The translations under genes were made by a program, and so were the position numbers. Shown one piece after another: positions 59,801-64,000 of a DNA stretch of 64,000 nucleotides; position 1 is the first letter of the stretch; every line of letters begins with the position of its first letter. The DNA is from JBEKTY01 sp049515555. GTDB taxonomy: Bacteria; Planctomycetota; Planctomycetia; Pirellulales; Thermoguttaceae. The notes below the pieces were generated by a model. The model made no database searches, was not told the DNA's origin, and saw nothing but the letters and a program-made list of their open reading frames with translations. The stretch spans positions 10,570 to 74,569 of the forward strand of contig JBEKTY010000016.1 of NCBI GenBank assembly GCA_049515555.1. Direction: 5' to 3'.

Positions 59801-61522
59801 CCGAACAACCCCGACGCCAGCAATCGCGACTTCACTTACACCTTCGGCCTGACCACCGACGACCTCTTTACCGGCGACTTCCCGCCCAGCCCCGGCGGCA
59901 CGGCCGACGGGTTCTCCAAGCTGGCGGCCTATGGCAAGGTCGGCAGCCAGTTCCGCTGGCTGATCGACAACACCAACGCCGGCGTCCCGAACATCGTCCA
60001 GGTGGACCCGGCCGGCATCAACGGCATTCCTGTCGCCGGAAACTTCGACGGCAACGCCACCAACGGCGACGAGGTGGGATTGTTCACCGGCAAGGCCTGG
60101 TACTTCGCCCCCAACGGCGTGTACAAGATCAATCTGGCCAGCAAGGTGACCAGTCAGATCAGCGGGGCGCCGATCGTCGGCGATTTCGACGGCGACACCC
60201 ACGTCGATCTGGCCACCTATGCCAACGGCGTCTTCTCCTTCCAGTTGTGGAACGGCACGGGCTATGGCGGCCCCGGCTTTACGCCGACGATCAATTTCGG
60301 CCCGGTTCCCGGCGGCGTCCGGGCCCGCCCCGTGGCGGCCGACATGAACCACGACGGCATTACCGACGTCGGACTGTTCGTGCCCGACGTCAATCAGCCC
60401 AGCGGCTCGAATATCGGCGATTGGTATTGGTTGATATCCAACGGTCCCGCAACGCCCGGCCACGTCACCGCGCTGAACCACAAGTTCTCGGTCGCCCCGC
60501 TGGGCAGCGACTTGTACGCCCAGTTCGGCAGCACCTTTGACCTGCCGTTGGTGGGCAACTTCGATCCGCCGGTGAGCGACACCGGCACGCCGCTCAACAA
60601 TCCGGTGGCCTTACAGGTGAACCTGGTGGGCACGCCGCAAAACGACAAGTTCCAGTTCGGCCCCGGGACCACGCCGGGCACGTGGCGCGCGGTGCTTAAC
60701 GGCACGGCCCAAACCTATACGGCGTCGTCGATCCAGGTGACCTTCGACGGCCTGGGGGGCACCGATTACGCCGTCGTCCACGGCAGCGGCAGCGGCCAAA
60801 CCGACGTTCTAAGGCCCGGCTCCGGCGACTTCAGCGGGCCAGGCTATAACGTACACGTGACCGCCGAGTCGATTACCACGGATGCCGGCGGCGGCAGCGG
60901 TCAGGCCACCTTCTACGGCGTGGCCGGCAAGAAGGACTACTTTACCGGCACCGCGACCTCGGCCACCATGACCGACAAGCCGGGCGGCGCGTGGAAGAGC
61001 TACTCGAACCGCGCCGTGGGCCTCACGGCCGTGGCCTACTCCTCGACCGGCGATGCCGACCAGGCCACCCTCTACGCCGCCGCCGGCGGTACATTCAACG
61101 CCTATGACACCTATGCCCAGTTCGGGAACAATCTGGTCAACGGATTCCGTTACGTAACCGGCTACGGTTCCGGCCAGAGCACGGCCAACCTCTACGCCTT
61201 GTCGCCTACCGACACGCTGGTCGCCGATCCGAACACGGCCAAGCTTTCGGGGGTCAACTTCACCAACACGGCCGTCGGCTTCAAGCAAGTCAACGTGTAC
61301 GGTGTTCACGGCGGCAAGAACGCGGCGAAACTCAGCGACCTGGCGTTGAAGTCTCTGGTCCAGACCAGTCCGACCGCCACCAGACTCTCCAATCTGGATC
61401 CCAAGGCCACGGGCTATGCCATCTCGGTCCACGATTTTGCCAGCGTCGCCGCGACATTGCTGAACAAACAGAGCAAGAAGGTGAGCGTTCAGGCGATCGA
61501 CGCGGTCCTAGCGAGCGGTTGA
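53855..61522 (+). CDS. Giant surface protein with LEPLEQRQLLSA motif, kelch, PPC-like and FG-GAP-like domains
   Basis: The 2,555-residue product has a basic N-terminus and then LEPLEQRQLLSA (residues 35-46), a variant of the LEPR-XLL/LExLExRxLLSA motif found at the start of planctomycete cell-surface proteins. Residues ~50-285 form a cohesin-like beta-sandwich. Residues ~295-700 form a kelch/galactose-oxidase-like propeller (FGSVVMQNGDVMVLGGEYS, GNTALYSSPALAGN), then an Ig-like part. The long middle part has Asp/Gly/Thr-rich beta repeats. A PPC-like domain lies near 1635-1750 (DPFEYNDTILNATQLSR... DWYQFRPLATGTFQITI). FG-GAP/VCBS-like repeats follow near 2060-2250 (GNFDGNATNGDEVGLF, VGDFDGDTHVDLATY). 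Two modules of about 70 residues (143-209 and 382-461) are homologous to each other. No enzyme active site is evident; a wall- or matrix-linked adhesin role is inferred. Confidence 0.85.
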   Translation: MGTHKASTLRDKSQRRSSAKGYKNRAIRNWRLLLEPLEQRQLLSANPVLSMPSGLNAFQNGVVAVPVLVNQFSDNSGNSGLSTADLAINFDSSVFTVSSGDIFQGTGPVSAASLLSFSASFASGQLRISITDPTAAISSAVGTGTGPITITTSSALPAGLNSLASVDITGVTGFAAANGTFSIKVTGSNTFTLDGTNGDVGSVGGLGTWAPVFAGGSPGVTGGAINDSLAVIDFHVKGGAPTGSSTISLVSNNSLGGTDMSAANGAESAYSLSLPVNGSVNVEAAASAPNLGSYTALSSTPPDGIGTMLQLTDGSVMFNGGNNNAANDWYRLIPDSSGSYVNGSFQTLASSNIGRLFFGSVVMQNGDVMVLGGEYSNVGGSISSVNGPGGSSPITVTISGTLPSDMPTGSIGNVTIKNVSGFSAANGNFTFTVTGSNTFTLGGTTGDVGTSSGSGTFSVGETNTGEIFTPPTTSGGTGSWANITPFPQSEFGDGNLELMTDGTVLAGDLNSNNTWRYNPTGGPGGTWTQDASLPGAQLTNAETAWTKLPDGSIVSYELYGFANDAPQAGARFVPGATIAQDQWVAAGSVPIPLGETGGASVIQEIGPGILLPDGRVFHPGANGNTALYSSPALAGNSTGNWVAGPVIPNGEGANDAPAAMMTNGDVLFAASPYMTNGSGVVAPFNKPTDIYEYNPATNTITDTGIQAADSTATSTPGFETRMLDLPNGQVLFSDSSSQGYVYTPSSTPNGTPTPLAAWRPVIDNIKANSPTSFTLTGTQITGLSEGAAYGDDAQMASNYPIVRFTDGGGTFYATTTNWSTAGVQTGPIPETVQFTLPAGHPLSGITSFTVIANGIPSEPTQAPLVLDNTQENVTIQVDPHDSTKIQVLLSNTNTVIATYANNSPDPIVVIGDANNNSVTVNEANGVVNTPITFDGGGSPGAPGDQMIVIGNSGDDTLKFAPSGPASANMTFDGSPVYSFNNIQRFAFDGGTGNDLLAVDSTFSLLNLPGGIQYNGGTGFNTLQLTQTGGKTQTSDTYSVGPDTGEGTDVIVGGGNTQTVYFQNLAPVQDNVPATTVTVNATPAANAINYVQGPGGGIFGSDKTGFITIDTQESYEFSQKPNLVVNGQAGSDEINLNDPTTPTGLTGSITVNGSDPTASDTLIVNGIPGTTDHFVVFPTATGSGNILDTDNGGTNIAPVVNYTGIEGINVVGQITDSDALAAAGTAAGDVFTYDPGAAPSSGQITGFTSSFTFAPLSFSGITGFVTMGAALTNITPISLNGISGPGGNDTVVIDGTGADDSFNWDASLLAPEVRVDTGANLHTPIVLVGDQFTGFVSHTIWRGLDGNDTFNVAPPKFIAVANFDIRMEGDDSDPPTLNYTTAANAATTVDLGASTIASTSANTVTLSGIVNVNLISSGATSTLTVKGTAGDDNFAFAPSAVGAGSFTATATGAVVLTSPQFTYTGVGNGITVDGGAGGFDVLGLAGTPGNDTINGNQTTATHLDFTLNAFTQPFTMASMEGADITAGAGDDVISVSVADALVGSLRFNVDGGGPNASDRLLVNDAGAGDLDIIRQAPDGRSGSVNVGALNPVNYQNIERVDITSNGAVIDPTTGTTGTDHDGRIVVFHSDPFEYNDTILNATQLSRVAQAPNSPNIDPAALAAPAVGGDEDWYQFRPLATGTFQITILFDKIGTLGNGRPGLPGDGDLNLDIYDGTGAQIVLPVAGGTPVFDGATEVGKSATFAATNDPAFPKFNRIYVRVHGATTNSINTYDFDNLLGIGTGIPGVSSADIEGPQVTKVQVNSTASTYDLFGEKAVPPTQGPTPLVTSLIVTFQDQPARAPGFLYPALDYMLTPDQARGLFQVKGDSNGIVAIDHVVIINNAVTPGNVPTATVQLFFVQPLPDDRFTFTINDSLRDPAGNKLDGESNAAEPNGAPGKPNLPSGDGHPGGDFVARFTIDTRPEIAVYGEGSVYADTNGNFTWDPNNPDASNRDFTYTFGLTTDDLFTGDFPPSPGGTADGFSKLAAYGKVGSQFRWLIDNTNAGVPNIVQVDPAGINGIPVAGNFDGNATNGDEVGLFTGKAWYFAPNGVYKINLASKVTSQISGAPIVGDFDGDTHVDLATYANGVFSFQLWNGTGYGGPGFTPTINFGPVPGGVRARPVAADMNHDGITDVGLFVPDVNQPSGSNIGDWYWLISNGPATPGHVTALNHKFSVAPLGSDLYAQFGSTFDLPLVGNFDPPVSDTGTPLNNPVALQVNLVGTPQNDKFQFGPGTTPGTWRAVLNGTAQTYTASSIQVTFDGLGGTDYAVVHGSGSGQTDVLRPGSGDFSGPGYNVHVTAESITTDAGGGSGQATFYGVAGKKDYFTGTATSATMTDKPGGAWKSYSNRAVGLTAVAYSSTGDADQATLYAAAGGTFNAYDTYAQFGNNLVNGFRYVTGYGSGQSTANLYALSPTDTLVADPNTAKLSGVNFTNTAVGFKQVNVYGVHGGKNAAKLSDLALKSLVQTSPTATRLSNLDPKATGYAISVHDFASVAATLLNKQSKKVSVQAIDAVLASG
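54281..54481 (+). repeat. Inserted ~67-residue module, copy 1
   Basis: This encodes GTGTGPITITTSSALPAGLN... VTGSNTFTLDGTNGDVG, a small beta module like those called E1 FCCH in annotation of phage and planctomycete proteins. It breaks a cohesin-like domain between TDPTAAISSA and the strand AVIDFHVKGG. Confidence 0.65.
54998..55237 (+). repeat. Inserted ~80-residue module, copy 2
   Basis: This encodes GGSSPITVTISGTLPSDMPT... VTGSNTFTLGGTTGDVG, homologous to the module at 54281-54481. It breaks a kelch blade between LGGEYSNVGG and ETNTGEIFTPPT, which would otherwise join as LGGEYS-NTGEIFTP, the normal kelch phrase. Confidence 0.65.
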
Positions 61523-61534
61523 CACGCCCGGATT

Positions 61535-61599
61535 GGGTGCCACTGCTGGCTTGTTCAGCAGTGTGAGAGGCACTGCTGGACAAGCCAGCAGTGGCACCC
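61535..61599. repeat. 65-bp near-perfect palindrome, copy 2
   Basis: Same unit as 46681-46745. Left arm 61535-61563 differs by one base (T for C in TTGTTCAGC); loop TGAGAGG; right arm 61571-61599 is identical to copy 1. It starts 13 bases after the stop of the giant protein gene, so it may also terminate transcription. Confidence 0.95.
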
Positions 61600-61618
61600 A
61601 GCACGTTGACCGAAACGT

Positions 61619-61651
61619 GTAGGTAGGTCGAGTCCGAGCGAGCCCCACCAT
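61619..61651. repeat. GGTGGG palindromic repeat, copy 3
   Basis: GTAGGTAGGTCGAGTCCGAG followed by CGAGCCCCACCAT is a variant of the repeats at 33081, 49484 and 63935, with more mismatches. Confidence 0.65.
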
Positions 61652-61837
61652 CATTCGAACCACGCCCCTGGCCCCGGCAAGCTGGGACATCTGCGCAAGT
61701 TCTCGCTGATACTCGGCTATTTCTGAGCGGTGGTATCGGTTCGTACCGATTTACCGATTAGTAGCCGTGGAAGTACCGTTTATTCTGCCCATCGCCCGGC
61801 CTGGGCTGGGGTGGGTGAAACAAACAGGGGGGGAATA

Positions 61838-62941
61838 ATGAACTGGCGTCACTCGTTACCGGTGTTTGCGTTCACTTTGGCACTCCTGGCGACGGCCCGC
61901 ATGAGCCCAGCCCAGCAACCGGGCGCGGGCCCTATGGGAGCCCCTGGCGGCCATCCGGACAGCGCTGTCCAGAGCAGTTCCTCGGCGGCCGATTCCAGTG
62001 GCGGGGGCTTGTGCTGCGCCTGCGACGGCTGCGGGTGCTGGCAGGCCTTCGGCGGGCTGCTGTACCTGGCGCCGCGGAACGCCGGGATCGAGTACGCGGT
62101 TCCCGTCAATTCGGCGATTCCGGCCCCGCCCGCGCCACCCGTTCAGGAAGGTCACACCGCCGCGGTCGATCCGGATTTCAAGCCCGGCTTCTTCATCGGC
62201 GCCGGCACGATGCTGGACGCCTGCTCGTCAGTTTCGGTCACGTGGACGCATTATGAGAACGGGAGCAACGACTCGATTCTTCCCACCGGCGCGACGGTCC
62301 TTTGGTCGATGGTCATGAACCCGTCCGCCACCGACGCCAGGAGCGCTTGGACTTCGGCCTCCGCTCACGAGTCGCTCGATTTTGATTTCGCCGACATTGA
62401 CTACCGGTACATATTTCTCGCCAACGACAGCGGCAGCGCCGATATCCTGGTGGGGGGCCGCTATGCGAATTTGAAGCAGAAGTTCAACTCGAAGTTCGAC
62501 AGCCTCATCGAGGATACCGTCGACTCGAACGTGAACTTCGAGGGCGCCGGCCTGCGGGTGGGCCTGGAAGCGGAGCGCAACGTCGGCCAGCGTCTGTTCT
62601 TCGTGTACGGCAAGACGTCGGCCAGCTTCCTGGGCGGCGAATTCCATGCGGACTATCTCAATACCAGCACGGGCCTTGGCGGCCCGATCGTCGCCCAGAC
62701 GACGCTGAGCGAAGCCCGCTTGGTCTCGATCGTAGACCTCGAGCTTGGCGTGGGCTGGGCCAGCCCGGGAGGACGCCTGCGGGCCTCGCTGGGCTATGTC
62801 GTCAGTAGCTGGATGAACGTTGCCAAGCCGGCCGACGTAATCGCCGGCGTACAGGCCAACCAGTACCGCGAGTTGGACAAGTTGAACGAGAGCGGCCTGA
62901 TCTTCGACGGCCTGGTCGCGCGGACGGAATTCCGCTGGTAG
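61838..62941 (+). CDS. Outer-membrane beta-barrel protein candidate
   Basis: The 367-residue product has a signal peptide (MNWRHSLPVFAFTLALLATA) and a low-complexity region with Cys-rich GGGLCCACDGCGCWQ (residues ~55-70). Alternating amphipathic strands then run to the C-terminus: SFDADIDYRYIFL-like FDFADIDYRYIFLANDSGSA, ILVGGRYANLKQKF, LRASLGYVVSSWMNV. It ends in Trp (LVARTEFRW), the C-terminal aromatic typical of outer-membrane beta-barrels. The pattern fits Lpg1974-like pore-forming proteins of Gram-negative and planctomycete species. A strong G-rich ribosome binding site precedes ATG 61838; the open frame to 61730 lacks one. Confidence 0.78.
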   Translation: MNWRHSLPVFAFTLALLATARMSPAQQPGAGPMGAPGGHPDSAVQSSSSAADSSGGGLCCACDGCGCWQAFGGLLYLAPRNAGIEYAVPVNSAIPAPPAPPVQEGHTAAVDPDFKPGFFIGAGTMLDACSSVSVTWTHYENGSNDSILPTGATVLWSMVMNPSATDARSAWTSASAHESLDFDFADIDYRYIFLANDSGSADILVGGRYANLKQKFNSKFDSLIEDTVDSNVNFEGAGLRVGLEAERNVGQRLFFVYGKTSASFLGGEFHADYLNTSTGLGGPIVAQTTLSEARLVSIVDLELGVGWASPGGRLRASLGYVVSSWMNVAKPADVIAGVQANQYRELDKLNESGLIFDGLVARTEFRW

Positions 62942-62970
62942 GCTCGCTCGCGGCCGGAATCCGAAGGCCA

Positions 62971-63927
62971 ATGCTGGATGAGGCGGTTTTTCGCGGCCGG
63001 CGCCTGGCGATCGTGGGCAGCATCTGTCGCGACGTGAAGATGGGGCCGCTGCGCCCGGGACCGCATCTCCTGGAGGATGGCGAGACGCCAGCCGCCTTCA
63101 TCAGCGAGACGATCGGCGGCGGCGCGGCCAACAGCGCCCTGGCCGCGGCCGCTCTGGGGGCCGACGTGCGACTGGCGGGAAAGGTCGGCACCGACCGGCT
63201 CGGGCAGCGAATCGAACAATCGCTCGTTCGCCGCGGCGTAACCACGTTCATTCGCCGCGACCCGCACCACGCCACCGGCACTTCCGTGGTCCTGAGCTAC
63301 GAGGGCGGCGGCCGGCACTTCGTCAGTTGCCAGCCCAACAACTATTCACTGGCCTTTTCGGACATTGATCCGGCGCTGCTCGCCGGCGCCGAACATCTGC
63401 TGCGGGCCGACGTCTGGTTCTCCGAGCCGATGCTCGCCGGAGGCAACGAAGAGCTGCTCCAGGCCGCCCGGGCCGGGGGTCTGGCCACCTCGCTCGACAT
63501 CAACTGGGACCCGCATTGGGGCTCGGCCGATACGGCCGCGATTTGCCGGCGGAAGGAATCGGTGCGGCGCACTCTGCCCTTGGTAGACCTGGTCCACGGC
63601 AATGTCCGCGAGCTGAACCGCTTCGCCGATTCCAACGATCTTGAGGACACTCTCAGGCAGATCACGGCCTGGGGCGCGGGAGCGATCGTGATCCACCTGG
63701 GCGCCGGCGGCGCGGGCTACTACTGCCGCGGACAGTTGACCCTCTGGCCGGCGGCTGCCGTGCGGCAATACAAGAACACCGCCGGCACCGGCGATCTGCT
63801 GAGCGTGTGCATGATGCTCTTGCACGGCCGCGACGAGTTTCCGCTTGCCGATCGACTGCACCTGGCCAACACGATCGTGTCGGAGTTCATCGAGGGCCAG
63901 CGCGGCGTAATCCCCGAGCTGGAATAG
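62971..63927 (+). CDS. PfkB-family carbohydrate kinase
   Basis: The 318-residue product shows the ribokinase/PfkB signature near the N-terminus (ETIGGGAANSALAAAALGAD, residues 46-65) and the C-terminal signature KNTAGTGDLLSVCMMLLHGR, in which Asp275 of AGTGD is the catalytic base. GTD in KVGTDRLGQR and INWDPHW-type substrate loop are also seen. It should phosphorylate a sugar or nucleoside with ATP. The substrate is not clear; given the locus it might be fucose-derived, fructose-like or 2-keto-3-deoxy sugar. It starts 29 bases after the beta-barrel gene and is probably co-transcribed. The length is normal. Confidence 0.9.
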   Translation: MLDEAVFRGRRLAIVGSICRDVKMGPLRPGPHLLEDGETPAAFISETIGGGAANSALAAAALGADVRLAGKVGTDRLGQRIEQSLVRRGVTTFIRRDPHHATGTSVVLSYEGGGRHFVSCQPNNYSLAFSDIDPALLAGAEHLLRADVWFSEPMLAGGNEELLQAARAGGLATSLDINWDPHWGSADTAAICRRKESVRRTLPLVDLVHGNVRELNRFADSNDLEDTLRQITAWGAGAIVIHLGAGGAGYYCRGQLTLWPAAAVRQYKNTAGTGDLLSVCMMLLHGRDEFPLADRLHLANTIVSEFIEGQRGVIPELE

Positions 63928-63934
63928 AAGATTT

Positions 63935-63966
63935 GTAGGGTGGGTCGAGCGCAGCGAGCCCCACCA
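63935..63966. repeat. GGTGGGTCGAG...CCCACC palindromic repeat, copy 4
   Basis: GTAGGGTGGGTCGAGCGCAG followed by CGAGCCCCACCA is the reverse-oriented relative of the copy at 33081, with eight bases between it and the PfkB-type gene stop. It probably also works as or near a terminator. Confidence 0.8.
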
Positions 63967-64000
63967 TTTTCGACTGGAGTGCTTACGTCCGTCGTGGTTC

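Larger units (their letters stand above)
61523..61837. other. Intergenic region with two palindromic repeats
   Basis: About 315 bases between the giant protein and the beta-barrel gene. It contains the second copy of the 65-bp palindrome (61535-61599) and a GGTGGG-type repeat (61619-61651). The end has GGGGGGG (61828-61834) acting as ribosome binding site for ATG 61838. Confidence 0.75.

Noticed and set aside
59282..60481. 399-codon antisense frame opposite the giant protein gene
   Set aside because: Shadow frame opposite a repeat-rich gene; no ribosome binding site or motif.

Overview
The window is high-GC DNA (roughly 60-65% by eye) that reads as a chromosomal segment of a planctomycete, most likely a Pirellulales-type member. 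The signs are a DUF1559 protein, a giant surface protein with an N-terminal LEPLEQRQLLSA motif, Tat-exported Gfo/Idh/MocA and sugar-isomerase-like proteins, DUF1080 and DUF6067 proteins, a sulfatase, and very little recognisable operon control. No rRNA, tRNA or CRISPR array was seen.

Region 1 (1-29.3 kb) is a locus of secreted carbohydrate-active proteins. A minus-strand run from 8535 down to 2645 encodes a sulfatase, a HEAT-repeat protein, a Tat-exported oxidoreductase, a DUF1080 protein and a small HTH-like protein. A plus-strand run from 9779 to 20965 encodes a GH42-like protein, an esterase/GH29 fucosidase/F5-8C fusion, a DUF6259-like protein, two collapsed remnants (beta-helix and BNR-type) and a secreted barrel protein. 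Two large minus-strand genes follow (DUF6067-like; LamG/beta-helix/CBM9-like), ending against a truncated transposase. Together they suggest desulfation, deacetylation and defucosylation of a sulfated, fucose-bearing polysaccharide. No SusC/SusD-type genes are present.

Region 2 (29.5-41 kb) holds a DUF1559 protein, a methyltransferase, a lysine 2,3-aminomutase with two ATP-grasp ligases, and a LutABC-like lactate oxidation set. Two apparently orphan antitoxin-like genes sit here. Heptanucleotide and octanucleotide repeat arrays fill several gaps, abut stop codons, and in one case are inserted in frame in a ligase gene.

Region 3 (41-49.5 kb) holds a DnaQ-BRCT exonuclease convergent with an NAD-dependent DNA ligase that has a duplicated HhH domain and a visible change in base composition midway. 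Then come a zinc-ribbon protein, a cupin, a URO-D family protein, a GNAT protein and an APC transporter, separated by several families of perfect or near-perfect palindromes.

Region 4 (49.5-64 kb) holds a GH2-like protein, a 2,555-residue surface protein with kelch, PPC-like and FG-GAP-like parts, an outer-membrane beta-barrel candidate and a PfkB-family sugar kinase. The most unusual signals are the ligA mosaic with its duplicated domain, the repeat arrays and their in-frame insertion, the KamA/ATP-grasp module, and the nested duplicate module in the giant protein.
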